Assembly (NCBI GenBank): GCA_046330415.1 | Contig: JAXLSW010000024.1 | Span: 1-64,000, forward strand | Length of the DNA: 64,000 nt | Reading direction: 5' to 3' | Source of the DNA: RHKX01 sp046330415 | GTDB lineage: Bacteria; Actinomycetota; Thermoleophilia; Solirubrobacterales; 70-9 | Shown here: positions 40,134 to 48,679 of the stretch, in pieces | Layout: each line of letters starts with the position of its first letter | Numbering within the stretch: position 1 is the stretch's first letter | Notes under the pieces: model-generated | Seen by the model: the letters and a program-made list of their open reading frames with translations, nothing else | Database searches by the model: none | Told to the model about the DNA's origin: nothing | Position numbers and translations under genes: made by a program

Positions 40134-40782
40134 CGCCCGCGCCCCTCGCATCGGCGACCGCCTGCAGCCGCTCCCGGATCAACCGCCAGGGGTGGATCTC
40201 GACCTTGCCGCTGGCGGCGCTGCGCAGCGCGCGGCCGAGCAGGGAGCCGGGGACGCCGTCGTCGGGAAGCGTGATCACAAGCTCGACCTGGCCGGGCACG
40301 ACGCGACGCGGCTGCGGGTCGCCGGGGGAGATGCTGTGGAACAGCTCCAGGGCCTCCTCGTTCTCCTGCAGCACCGAGGCGACGAAGCGCTCGATGCCGT
40401 TCTCACGCGCCCGCTCGATCAGCCGCTCGAGCATGGCGGTCGCCGCTCCCCGTCCCTGCCAGGCGTCGACGACCGCAACCGCGACCTCCGCCTCCTCGGG
40501 AACGTCCCCGCGCACGTAGCGGGCGACCCCGACGGGGTCGCCGCCGGGCGTGAAGCCCAGGACCGCCTCGTGGTCGGCGTGGTCGACCTCGGTGAGGTAG
40601 CGGAGGTCGGCGCTCGAGAGGCGGTTCATCGCCGTGAAGAACCGCCGGTAGCGGGACTCGGGGCTGAGCGCGTTGAATCCCGCCGCGATCGCGTCCTTGT
40701 CGTCGGGCCGCACCTCGCGGAGGGAGATCTCGCTGCCGTCGGCGAGCGTGACCTTGCTCTCGGGGTGGACTGATGTCGTCAT
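40114..40782 (-). CDS. GNAT N-acetyltransferase
   Basis: The 222-aa protein has the GNAT core: ISLREVRPDDKDAIAAGFN, VGVARYVRGD, VAVAVVDAWQGRGAATAML (acetyl-CoA loop Q/R-x-x-G-x-A) and ASVLQENEEALELFHS. It is like the acetyltransferase domains of Pat/YfiQ-type proteins but stands alone. Its stop is 10 bp from the rrf2 start. Substrate unknown. Confidence 0.85.
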   Translation of the reverse strand: MTTSVHPESKVTLADGSEISLREVRPDDKDAIAAGFNALSPESRYRRFFTAMNRLSSADLRYLTEVDHADHEAVLGFTPGGDPVGVARYVRGDVPEEAEVAVAVVDAWQGRGAATAMLERLIERARENGIERFVASVLQENEEALELFHSISPGDPQPRRVVPGQVELVITLPDDGVPGSLLGRALRSAASGKVEIHPWRLIRERLQAVADARGAGENRPRR

Positions 40783-40827
40783 CTCGGGGGAAGGTAGGCC
40801 ACCGAAGCCCGGGGCGTCCCAGCGTCG

Positions 40828-40876
40828 GACCTGTCACCCGGAAGTGGACTTCTTCTCTGTTCTCCGGTGACAGGTC
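40828..40876 (-). terminator. Long hairpin after the response regulator gene
   Basis: GACCTGTCACCCGGA (40828-40842) pairs with TCCGGTGACAGGTC (40863-40876) with one bulged C and a 20-nt loop. It lies 35 bp beyond the stop of the response regulator and before the GNAT gene. Confidence 0.6.
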
Positions 40877-40910
40877 GACCGAAGGCGGCGAACCTGTGCC
40901 GGGCGTTCCG

Positions 40911-41540
40911 TCAGGGCTCGATCAGGCCGCGGCGGATGGCGTAGCGGACGAGCTCCACCCGGTCGCGCATCCCGAGCTTGCGCATCGCGTTGGAGCGATG
41001 GTTCTCGGCCGTCTTCTCGGCCAGGCCCAGAAGCTCGGCGATCTCCTTGTTCGTGTGCGCCTCGGCGACGAGCTTGACGACCTGCTCCTCGCGGGGGGTG
41101 AGCTCCTCCTGGCTGCTCTCGCCCTCGCCGAGGACGTCCCGGATCAGCGCCTGCTGCGCCTCCGGGGTCAGGAAGGGCTCGCCGCGCTCGATCGCGTGGA
41201 TCGCGTCGATCAGGTCGCTGTCGGCGGCGCGCTTGAGCACGTAGCCGGATGCGCCGGCCTTCAGGGCTTCGAAGAGATAGCGCTCCTCCTCGTGCATCGA
41301 GAGGATCAGGATCGCCACCTCGGGCGCCTCGCGGTGGATCTCGCGAGTGGCTTCGAGGCCGTTGAGCTCGGGCATCTTCACGTCGAGGATCGCCAGGTCG
41401 GGCCGGAGCTCGAGCGCCATGTCGCGCGCTTGGGCACCGTCGGAGGCCTCCGCGACCACCTCGATGCCGTCCTCTCCCTCGAGCAACTTGCGCAGGCCCG
41501 AGCGAACGATCCCGTGGTCGTCTGCGATCAGGACCTTCAT
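40911..41540 (-). CDS. NarL/LuxR-family response regulator
   Basis: The 209-aa protein has a receiver domain with phospho-Asp in LAILDVKMPELNG, Thr/Lys switch residues and YVLKRAADSDL, then a LuxR HTH (LTPREEQVVKLVAEAHTNKE). It is the output partner of the histidine kinase 47 bp upstream. DNA targets unknown. Confidence 0.93.
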   Translation of the reverse strand: MKVLIADDHGIVRSGLRKLLEGEDGIEVVAEASDGAQARDMALELRPDLAILDVKMPELNGLEATREIHREAPEVAILILSMHEEERYLFEALKAGASGYVLKRAADSDLIDAIHAIERGEPFLTPEAQQALIRDVLGEGESSQEELTPREEQVVKLVAEAHTNKEIAELLGLAEKTAENHRSNAMRKLGMRDRVELVRYAIRRGLIEP

Positions 41541-41587
41541 GATCTTCCTCGCTGATTCCGTGAGTGCATCGTCCTCCTCATCGGCAT

Positions 41588-42544
41588 CTATGCCCGAAGT
41601 GTTACCCGAGTACCGGCGCCGGGCTCGGAGTCGATCTGCAGGGTGCCTCCACAGAGGAGGGCGCGTTCGCGCATCCCGCCGATACCCAGGCCTGGTTTCG
41701 CGGTCTGCGAATCGAAGCCCGGACCGTCGTCGGTGACCCTCAGCTCGAGCGAATCGGAGGCACCGATGAGGCGCACACGGACGTGCTCGGGGGAGCCGTG
41801 CTGGATCGAGTTCGACAGCGCCTCCTGGGCGACGCGGTAGGCGACGAGCTGCACGTCGTCGGGGATCGCCGAGACGTCCCCCTCGGGCTCGAAGGCGGCG
41901 GCCACGCCTGCCCTGCTGCCGATCTCGCCGACGAGGCTAGCCAGCGCCGCCTCGAGGCCGAGGTCGTCGAGGGTCGTCGGGCGAAGCTGCCTCGCGATCG
42001 CCAGCAGCTCCTCCATCGCCTGCGTTGCCACGGCGTTCGTCTCCGCGAGCTCCGCCTCCAGCTCCGGTGGCGCCTGCCGCCGCAGGGCACCGAGGCGCAG
42101 CAGCAGGCCGGTCAGCGCCTGGTTCACCTCGTCGTGGAGGTCCAGGGCGATCCGCGCCCGCTCCCGCTCCTGCGCGCCGAGGACGTCCTTCGCCGCCTGG
42201 CGCCGTTCCGACTCGAGCCGCTCGAGCATCTCCCGGAAGGAGCGCGAGATCCGTTGCACCTCCTCGGGCCCGTCCAGATCCTGGACCTCATTGGACGGCA
42301 TCGGGCGGGTCAGGTCCGCGTGCTCCATCTCCTCGACCAGGTCCTCGAGGGGCTCGAACCGGCGCGACAGCAGGTAGACGTTCACCGCGACGGTCGCCGC
42401 CACCGCGAAGCCGAGCACGATGCCGGTCGCCGCCCCCCTGAACATGCTCTCCGGATTGGAGGCGATCGAGGCGGCGACGACCGCCGCCGCGATCAGCAGC
42501 AGGTTCACCACCAGGACCTGGGTGAGGAGGGTTCCGCGTCTCAT
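41588..42544 (-). CDS. NarL-system sensor histidine kinase
   Basis: The 318-aa protein has two TM segments (VLVVNLLLIAAAVVAASIAS; GIVLGFAVAATVAVNVYLLS), a HAMP domain, HisKA_3 with phospho-His in ARIALDLHDEVNQALTGLL, and a HATPase end (RVTDDGPGFD; GLGIGGMRERALLCGGTLQ). The extracytoplasmic loop is only about 10 residues, so it senses the membrane or a partner protein. Confidence 0.92.
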   Translation of the reverse strand: MRRGTLLTQVLVVNLLLIAAAVVAASIASNPESMFRGAATGIVLGFAVAATVAVNVYLLSRRFEPLEDLVEEMEHADLTRPMPSNEVQDLDGPEEVQRISRSFREMLERLESERRQAAKDVLGAQERERARIALDLHDEVNQALTGLLLRLGALRRQAPPELEAELAETNAVATQAMEELLAIARQLRPTTLDDLGLEAALASLVGEIGSRAGVAAAFEPEGDVSAIPDDVQLVAYRVAQEALSNSIQHGSPEHVRVRLIGASDSLELRVTDDGPGFDSQTAKPGLGIGGMRERALLCGGTLQIDSEPGAGTRVTLRA

Positions 42545-42593
42545 CTATCTGGCTCTCTCGGCTCGCTTGGCGCACTCCCTTAGGGACGCCTTA

Positions 42594-42606
42594 AGCGATA
42601 TTCGCT
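42594..42606 (+). promoter_or_regulatory. Palindrome AGCGA-TAT-TCGCT upstream of htpX
   Basis: A perfect 13-bp palindrome at 42594-42606, in the 106-bp divergent gap between the kinase gene and htpX. It is followed by a good ribosome site CAGGAGGACC before the htpX ATG. It could be a shared operator. Confidence 0.4.
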
Positions 42607-42650
42607 AACTATTCGTCGCCACCGCCCGATCCCCTCAGGAGGACCAGACG

Positions 42651-43508
42651 ATGCAGACCACCCGTAGTTCCAACTTCGCAGCCGGCCTCCGGACGACAGC
42701 CCTGCTGGCCGGCCTCGCCGGCCTTCTCGTCGCGATCGGATTCGCGATCGGCGGCGCGAGCACGGCGCTGGTCTTCCTCTTCATCGCGCTCGCGATCAAC
42801 CTCGGCACCTACTGGTTCAGCGACCGGATCGCGCTGAAGATGAGCGGCGCGCAGCCGATGACCGAGGAGCAGGCGCCGCAGATCTACGAGATGGTCAGGG
42901 AGCTGACGACCGCGGCGAAGATGCCGATGCCGCGCCTCTACGTCATCCCGCAGGCGCAGGCGAACGCGTTCGCCACGGGCCGCAACCCCGACAACGCCGC
43001 CGTCGCCGTGACGGCCGGGATCACCAAGCTGCTCTCCCCGAACGAGCTGCGCGGCGTCATCGCCCACGAGCTCGCGCACATCCGCAACCGCGACACGCTC
43101 ACGCAGGCCGTCGCCGCCTCGATCGGCGGCGCGATCACCTACCTCGGCTACATGCTGATGTGGGTCGGGGGCGACGACGAGAGCCCGCTCGGCCTCGTGG
43201 CCTCGCTGCTGCTCGTCCTCCTCGCGCCGATCGCCGCAACGATCATCCAGCTCGCGATCTCCCGCCAGCGCGAGTTCTCCGCCGACGCCACCGGCGCGCA
43301 GATCGCCGGCGACCCGGAGAGCCTCGCCTCGGCCCTGCTCCGGCTCGAGCAGGGAGCCAAGGACGCCCCGATGCAGGTGAACCAGGCGACCGAGTGCCTC
43401 TACATCGTCAAGCCGTTCTCGGCCAAGGGCGTCGCCGGTCTCTTCAGCACCCACCCGCCGATCGAGGAGCGGGTCAAGCGGCTGCGTCAGATGCGGCCGT
43501 CGCTGTAG
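42651..43508 (+). CDS. htpX: HtpX-like membrane M48 metalloprotease
   Basis: The 285-aa protein has TM helices at 15-55, zinc motif HELAH at 139-143 (GVIAHELAHIRNRDTL), two later TM helices (SIGGAITYLGYMLMWVGG; LLLVLLAPIAATIIQLAI) and REFSADATGA with the third ligand Glu. It degrades misfolded membrane proteins. Divergent from the two-component genes, which may regulate it. Confidence 0.93.
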   Translation: MQTTRSSNFAAGLRTTALLAGLAGLLVAIGFAIGGASTALVFLFIALAINLGTYWFSDRIALKMSGAQPMTEEQAPQIYEMVRELTTAAKMPMPRLYVIPQAQANAFATGRNPDNAAVAVTAGITKLLSPNELRGVIAHELAHIRNRDTLTQAVAASIGGAITYLGYMLMWVGGDDESPLGLVASLLLVLLAPIAATIIQLAISRQREFSADATGAQIAGDPESLASALLRLEQGAKDAPMQVNQATECLYIVKPFSAKGVAGLFSTHPPIEERVKRLRQMRPSL

Positions 43509-43533
43509 TCCCGGGCCCACCCTGGGCGGCCCT

Positions 43534-43552
43534 CGCTATACTTTCTGAAGTG
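43534..43552 (+). promoter_or_regulatory. Promoter/start motif shared with cysM (copy 1)
   Basis: CGCTATACTTTCTGAAGTG, ending in the GTG start codon. TATACT (43537-43542) is a good -10 placed 7 nt before the start. Fifteen of 19 bases match the cysM copy at 56128-56146, and the upstream GGGCGGCCCTC also resembles GGGACGGTCCCTTC there. Confidence 0.65.
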
Positions 43553-44758
43553 ACTCCTCCCACCGACGTCAAGACCCGTGCATCCGGCGCCGATCTGATC
43601 TCGCGCGCCAAGGACTCGATCGAGGAGGTGCAGCCGACCGAGGCCCGCGACGAAGCCGCGCGCTCCGATTCCCCGGCCACCCTCGTCGACGTCCGCGAGC
43701 AGCACGAGTTCGAGGAGCGCCACATCGAGGGCGCGATCCACGTTCCCCGCGGCCACCTCGAGTCCCGGATCGAGCAGCTCGTTCCGGATCGCTCCGGCCG
43801 GGTGATCCTCTACTGCGCCTCCGGCAACCGCTCGGCGCTCGCCGCGAAGACGCTGGCGGATGAGCTCGGCTACGAGAACGTCGCCTCGATGGCGGGGGGC
43901 ATCACCCTGTGGCGCGATCGCGGTCTGCCCGTCGTCACCCCTCGCGCGCTGACGCAGGAGCAGAAGGAGCGTTACTCGCGCCACGTGCTCGTTCCCGAGA
44001 TCGGTCTCGAGGGTCAGCTCAAGCTGCTCGACGCGAAGGTGCTGCTGCTCGGCACCGGCGGGCTCGGCTCGCCGACGGCGCTGTACCTCGCCGCAGCGGG
44101 GGTCGGCACGCTCGGGCTGGTCGACGACGACGTCGTCGACGCCTCCAACCTGCAGCGCCAGGTCATCCACAGCACCGACACGATCGGCATGCCGAAGACC
44201 GAGTCCGCGCGCAAGGCGATCGAGGCGCTGAATCCCGACGTCAAGGTCGTCGAGCACAACACGCGCCTCGATGCGAGCAACGTCATCGAGCTCCTCGAGC
44301 AGTACGACATCGTCGTCGACGGGGCCGACAACTTCCCGACTCGGTATCTCCTCAACGACGCCTCGGTGCGTCTCCGCAAGCCGGTCGTCTCGGCCTCGAT
44401 CCTCTCCTTCGACGGTCAGATCTCGACCTTCGTCCCCTTCGAGGGCCCCTGCTACCGCTGCCTGTACCCGACACCGCCTCCGCCCGAGCTCGCGCCGAGC
44501 TGCGGCGCCGCCGGCGTCCTCGGCGTGCTGCCGGGGATCATGGGGTTGCTGCAGGCGCTCGAGGTCGTGAAGCTCGTCACCGGAGCCGGCACCCCGCTGA
44601 TCGGCCGGCTGCTCCTCTTCGAGGCGCTCGGCACCGAGTTCACCGAGCTCAAGGTCAAGCGAGACCCCGCCTGCCCGATCTGCGGCCCCGACGCTCCCGA
44701 GATCGCCGACGAGGACCTCGGCAAGTTCCCCGACTACGACCTCTTCTGCCAGGGGTGA
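43550..44758 (+). CDS. moeZ: Rhodanese-E1 fusion: MoeZ/MoeB-like sulfur-carrier activating enzyme
   Basis: The 402-aa protein has an N-terminal rhodanese (residues ~25-130, catalytic Cys89 in LYCASGNRS) and a C-terminal ThiF/MoeB adenylyltransferase (GTGGLGSPTALYLAAAGVG at ~168, DDVVDASNLQRQVIH, zinc Cys pairs CYRC and CPIC, PSCGAAGVLG). Mycobacterial MoeZ has the reverse domain order. It would adenylate and thiocarboxylate a CysO/MoaD-type carrier; one is encoded 137 bp downstream. GTG 43550 is chosen from the -10 spacing and because the longer frame is antisense-like. Confidence 0.88.
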   Translation: MTPPTDVKTRASGADLISRAKDSIEEVQPTEARDEAARSDSPATLVDVREQHEFEERHIEGAIHVPRGHLESRIEQLVPDRSGRVILYCASGNRSALAAKTLADELGYENVASMAGGITLWRDRGLPVVTPRALTQEQKERYSRHVLVPEIGLEGQLKLLDAKVLLLGTGGLGSPTALYLAAAGVGTLGLVDDDVVDASNLQRQVIHSTDTIGMPKTESARKAIEALNPDVKVVEHNTRLDASNVIELLEQYDIVVDGADNFPTRYLLNDASVRLRKPVVSASILSFDGQISTFVPFEGPCYRCLYPTPPPPELAPSCGAAGVLGVLPGIMGLLQALEVVKLVTGAGTPLIGRLLLFEALGTEFTELKVKRDPACPICGPDAPEIADEDLGKFPDYDLFCQG

Positions 44759-44895
44759 CGTCTGACGGGCCGGGACGCCGGAGATAATCCTCCCGGCGCG
44801 ATCGGTCGGCTCATGGCCTGCGGCCACTTCGCCTTCCTCTTCCTTGATCAGCGACGTCCCGACTCCGTCAGTCCGAGAAAGCTAGGTTTCCCGCC

Positions 44896-45180
44896 ATGCC
44901 CAACGTGAAGATCCCGCCCGTTCTCCGCGCCCAGACCGGCGGTGAGTCCATGGTCGAGGCCGACGGCGGTTCAGTCGGCGAGGTCCTGCGCAGCCTGACC
45001 GAGGCCCACCCGGACCTCTCCAGGCAGCTCTTCGACGACGCCGGTGAGCTCAACCGCTACGTCAACGTCTACCTCAACGACGAGGACGTCCGCCTGCTGG
45101 ACGGGCTCGGCACCGCGGCGAAGGAGGGCGACACGGTAGTCATCCTCCCGGCAATGGCCGGAGGCCAGCCGACGCGCTAG
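44896..45180 (+). CDS. cysO: CysO/MoaD-like ubiquitin-fold sulfur carrier with C-terminal extension
   Basis: The 94-aa beta-grasp protein has the MoaD/CysO core (GGSVGEVLRSLTEAHPDL; NRYVNVYLNDEDVRLLDGLG; DTVVILPAMAGG). It does not end in Gly-Gly but in GGQPTR, so four residues must be removed before activation. The JAMM peptidase encoded at 57141 is a candidate. Leaderless pattern: TAGGTT (44883-44888), 7 nt, ATG. Likely sulfur donor to CysM. Confidence 0.85.
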   Translation: MPNVKIPPVLRAQTGGESMVEADGGSVGEVLRSLTEAHPDLSRQLFDDAGELNRYVNVYLNDEDVRLLDGLGTAAKEGDTVVILPAMAGGQPTR

Positions 45181-46286
45181 TCCGGGTCGCCGCCCGTGAG
45201 GTCGGTGAACGCGATCCACGACGGCTTGCTGTCGCGGTCGCCGTCGACGAGGCCCGCCGTCGCGCACCAGGTGCACTCGACGCCGGTGTCGACGTCGCGC
45301 CACGTGAACCAGATGATGCCCTCGAGCCCGAGCTCGTCGCGGCGGTCGAGCAGGTCGCCGAGGCTCTCGCTCAGCAGCTGGCCCTGCTCCTCGGGCGTCT
45401 TCGCGAGGTCGCTGCCGGCGCGCGGGTTGGAGCCCCAGCCGATCTCGGTGACCCAGAGGCCGGCGTCGTCGCCGACCTCCTCGACGAGGGCGTGGGTCTT
45501 GTCGACCTGGTCGAGGACGTCGTCGACGTCGGGGGCGTAGGGGTGGACCCCGACCGCATCGATCGCGTCCTTCATCCCGCGGTGGTCGTAGACCTGGCGC
45601 AGGAAGTCGATCGAGTTGATCGCGCCCTCAGACTGCGGGGTGATGAACATCCCGGCCGTCATCACCTCGGCCTCGGGGTCGACTCCCTTGATGACGCGTG
45701 AGGAGCGTTTGAAGAGCTCGGCGTAGGCGTCGGGGTCGGGGGCGGGCTCCCAGAAGACCGAGGAGTTCGGCTCGTTCCAGATCTCCCATGCGCGGGGCGG
45801 CTGCGGCACGAGATCGGGGTTGGACTGCGCCACGGCCGCCCAGAACTGGCCGTTGGTCCCGTAGCGCTCGACCGCGGCCTTGAGGAAGTCAGCCCACGCG
45901 TCGAACGCCTTCGGGTCGTTCGTCGGTGGGATCGAGCTGCTCTTCTCGTACGCGGTCGGGGTCCCGATCACGTAGGGGACCGGCTCCATCCCGTGCTCGG
46001 CGAGGCGCAGGAACTCGGCGTCGTAGGCGGACCAGTCGTAGGCGCCCTTGACGGCCTCGACCGTCTGCCACGAGAGCAGCACGTGGTAGCTGCCGATACC
46101 GCCCCTGGCCATGCGGACGAGATCGGAGTCGTCGGGTGTCTCGTTGGGGGCGATCCCGAAGAACGCGCCGTAGTCGCCGCCGATCGTGGTCGTCTCGCCC
46201 GGGTCCTCGTCGCCGCCACATCCCGGCAGTGCCGAACCCGCCACCAGGACCGCGAGCGATGCGAGCAGCGCCCCGCGGCGGCTCAC
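45177..46286 (-). CDS. Lipoprotein glycoside hydrolase (clan GH-A type)
   Basis: The 369-aa protein has a signal with lipobox LPGC, then a TIM-barrel hydrolase with acid/base Glu in WEIWNEPNSS and nucleophile Glu in LWVTEIGWGS; it ends IIWFTWRD plus CTWCATAGLVD. It is a paralogue of the hydrolase at 52220. The stop shares a CTAG with the convergent cysO gene. Probably trims the exopolysaccharide made by the cluster to its right. Confidence 0.82.
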   Translation of the reverse strand: MSRRGALLASLAVLVAGSALPGCGGDEDPGETTTIGGDYGAFFGIAPNETPDDSDLVRMARGGIGSYHVLLSWQTVEAVKGAYDWSAYDAEFLRLAEHGMEPVPYVIGTPTAYEKSSSIPPTNDPKAFDAWADFLKAAVERYGTNGQFWAAVAQSNPDLVPQPPRAWEIWNEPNSSVFWEPAPDPDAYAELFKRSSRVIKGVDPEAEVMTAGMFITPQSEGAINSIDFLRQVYDHRGMKDAIDAVGVHPYAPDVDDVLDQVDKTHALVEEVGDDAGLWVTEIGWGSNPRAGSDLAKTPEEQGQLLSESLGDLLDRRDELGLEGIIWFTWRDVDTGVECTWCATAGLVDGDRDSKPSWIAFTDLTGGDPD

Positions 46287-46627
46287 GCCGGCCCCGGGGG
46301 GCGGCGACGCAGTGCGAACGCGGCGGCACCGCCGCCCGCGGCGATCACGAGCGCCACCCAGGCAACCGGGCCTGCCGCCTCGAGCGGTGTCTGCGGCTGG
46401 GTGGTCTCACCGACGACCCCGAGCTGGACGCCGCCGGCGTCCTCGTCGGCGTTCGGGTCCCGCTGCACGTCCTGCGTCACCTCCTGCCCGCCGCCGCTGA
46501 TCCCGATCGCGTACTCGTCGACCGCGGCGCTCGCGGCGGCGGACGCCGGTGCGAGCAGCAGCGCCGTCGCCGCCAGCATCGCGGCGGCAACGACCCGAGG
46601 GCTCCTAGAATCACGGGTGCGGGCCAT
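46283..46627 (-). CDS. Small exported protein with C-terminal membrane anchor
   Basis: About 114 aa from ATG 46627: signal peptide (VVAAAMLAATALLLAPASAA), an acidic Gln/Glu/Thr middle, and a C-terminal TM (AWVALVIAAGGGAAAFAL) followed by RRR, a surface-anchor-like design without LPXTG. It overlaps the hydrolase gene and starts only 18 bp from the divergent ligase gene. Confidence 0.65.
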   Translation of the reverse strand: MARTRDSRSPRVVAAAMLAATALLLAPASAAASAAVDEYAIGISGGGQEVTQDVQRDPNADEDAGGVQLGVVGETTQPQTPLEAAGPVAWVALVIAAGGGAAAFALRRRPPGPA

Positions 46628-46645
46628 GAACGACGCCGAAGGGTA

Positions 46646-48535
46646 GTGACACGCTCGAGCATCCACGCTGGCGTCGTCTCCGGCGCGTTTGCGGCTGCGG
46701 CCGTGCTCGCCGTTGCTCTGGCCGGCGGTGGGAGCGGGGGCGTGGCGCTCGGGGTCATCACGGCGGCGGTGTGGATCGCCTTGCTGCTCGCGGTCCTCGC
46801 GGGGCGTCTTCCGGCCGGACCGCTCGGCCCCGGCTTGAGCAGCGCCGCCGCGTTCCTCGCCGTCCTGCTCGCGCTCTCGGCGCTCTCGGTGACCTGGACC
46901 ACCAGCGCCGATGCCGCCTTCGAGGAGGTGGTGCGGATCGCCGGCTACCTCGGCGCCTTCCTGGCCGCCGGCCTGCTCGCCCGCCGCGCGCGCATCGGCC
47001 CGGTGCTGACCGGGCTCGCGGTGGGCGGTGTGGTCGTCTCCTTGGTGGCGCTCGGCGCGCGGCTGGGGGGCATCGGCTCCGGCGACACGAACCTGGTGGC
47101 GATCCTGCCGACGGCCGCCGGTCGCCTCAGCTTCCCCGTCGGCTATTGGAACGCGCTCGGCGCATTGATGGCGCTCTCCCTTCCGGTCCTCTGCTGGCGC
47201 GCTGCGACAGCGCCGACGGCCCGCCTGCGCGGCCTCGCGCTGGCCGGGTTCCCGCCGTTGCTCCTGGCCGGCTACATGACCTCATCCCGTGGAGCGGTTC
47301 TCGCGATCGTCCTCGGGCTGGCCGTCACGGTCGCGTACTCGGCGGATCGCCGCCGCGCCGCCGCCGCCGCCGCGCTCGGCCTGCTCGCCGCCGCCCCGGC
47401 GCTGGTGGTCGCGAGCATCGCCTCCGGCCTGCTCGACTCGCCCGGCGACGGGGCGCCTCACGGGCCGGAGCTCGTCACGATCGCGGCGCTGCTCGCCGGG
47501 GTCGCGTTCGCCCTCGTCGCGGCCGGCGGGCTCGTCGGCGGGCTCGCGGGGTCGCGCCCATTCGCGATCCGGGTTCCGATCCGCGCCGCCGCCGCCGTCG
47601 CCGCCGGCGCGGTGGTTGCCCTCGTGATCGTCGCCGGGCCCTCGGCTGTGATCGGCGACTTGCGAGCCGGGAACGACCCGCAGACGTCGAACGGCAACGA
47701 TCGCGCCACGACGATCATCTCGGCCTCCGGTTCGGGGCGGGCGCAGTTCTGGGAGACGGCGCTGGAGGCGTTCGGCGACGAGCCCGTCCGCGGGATCGGC
47801 GCCGGCGGCTTCGCCGACTATTGGAACCAGCACGGCGAGGCGAGCACCCCCGCCGAGAACTCCCACTCCGAGCCGCTCGAGGTGCTCGCCGAGCTCGGGC
47901 TCCTCGGGTTCATCCCCTTCGGCGCGTTCATCGCCGTCATCCTCGGCTGCGCGGTCTCGCGCGCCCGCGCGGCGGCCGATCCCGACGAAGGCGCGGCCGC
48001 GGCGCTGGGGCTGCTTGCGGCGGGGATGATCGGCTTCGCCATCGATTGGAACTGGCAGGTCCCGGCGGTCGTGGTCCCGGTGATGGTCGCGGCGGGGATG
48101 ACGGCGGCGCTGGCGGATCCGCTGCGGGCGTTCGCGTGGATGCCGCGGCCCTCTCCCAGAGCCGTGGCGTACGGGGCCGTGGCGCTAGCGGTCCCGGCCG
48201 TCTGGGCCGCCGCCGTTCTCGCACTCGGTGCGGCGAGCGTGCAGCGCAGCGAGGACGCGCTGGCTGCGGGCAGGCTCGACGATGCGGCGACCTCGGCTCG
48301 CACGGCAGCCGCGATCCAGCCCTGGGCGGCCGAGCCGTGGATCCGCCTCGCCGCGGCTGAGAGCGCGGCCGGGAACTTCGACGCCGCCGCCGCGGCTGCG
48401 GGGGTCGCGATCGACCGCAACCCGTCCAGTCTCGATGCCTGGAGCCTCCTTGCCCAGGCCCAGGCCGGGCGCGGCGAGGGGGCGGCGGCGTTCAACTACG
48501 CGTCGCGTGGAGTGGCGCTGGGAGCGGGTGGGTAG
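46646..48535 (+). CDS. O-antigen ligase-like membrane protein with TPR tail
   Basis: The 629-aa protein has ~12 TM segments, the Wzy_C region with SFPVGYWNALGALMALSLPV, GSGRAQFWETALEAFGDEPV and HSEPLEVLAELGLLG, then a C-terminal helical repeat region (SEDALAAGRLDDAATSARTA onward) resembling TPRs. GTG 46646 has GAAGGG 4 nt upstream. It polymerises or ligates exopolysaccharide at the membrane. Confidence 0.87.
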   Translation: MTRSSIHAGVVSGAFAAAAVLAVALAGGGSGGVALGVITAAVWIALLLAVLAGRLPAGPLGPGLSSAAAFLAVLLALSALSVTWTTSADAAFEEVVRIAGYLGAFLAAGLLARRARIGPVLTGLAVGGVVVSLVALGARLGGIGSGDTNLVAILPTAAGRLSFPVGYWNALGALMALSLPVLCWRAATAPTARLRGLALAGFPPLLLAGYMTSSRGAVLAIVLGLAVTVAYSADRRRAAAAAALGLLAAAPALVVASIASGLLDSPGDGAPHGPELVTIAALLAGVAFALVAAGGLVGGLAGSRPFAIRVPIRAAAAVAAGAVVALVIVAGPSAVIGDLRAGNDPQTSNGNDRATTIISASGSGRAQFWETALEAFGDEPVRGIGAGGFADYWNQHGEASTPAENSHSEPLEVLAELGLLGFIPFGAFIAVILGCAVSRARAAADPDEGAAAALGLLAAGMIGFAIDWNWQVPAVVVPVMVAAGMTAALADPLRAFAWMPRPSPRAVAYGAVALAVPAVWAAAVLALGAASVQRSEDALAAGRLDDAATSARTAAAIQPWAAEPWIRLAAAESAAGNFDAAAAAAGVAIDRNPSSLDAWSLLAQAQAGRGEGAAAFNYASRGVALGAGG

Positions 48536-48679
48536 CGTGGCGATTGGCGACCGGATCCGGGGGGTACTGATACCTGCGCCCTCCGCGCCTTTATCCTGCA
48601 AGGAGGCTCGTCCGGACCCGCGGCGACGGGAACGGGTCCAACCTGAAAGCTAGGGGCTTGTTCTAGATTGCCCGAGACC
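48536..48679 (+). promoter_or_regulatory. Structured 144-nt leader before the glycosylphosphotransferase
   Basis: It holds GGACCCG/CGGGTCC (48614-48620 and 48633-48639), AAGC/GCTT around 48647-48659 and small GGTA/TACC and CCTT/AAGG inverted pairs. It does not match a riboswitch I know. No ORF. It could be an RNA control element for exopolysaccharide synthesis. Confidence 0.4.

Noticed and set aside
48600..48670. c-di-GMP or c-di-AMP riboswitch before the priming transferase
   Set aside because: The conserved cores of GEMM and ydaO elements are not present; kept only as an unassigned leader.
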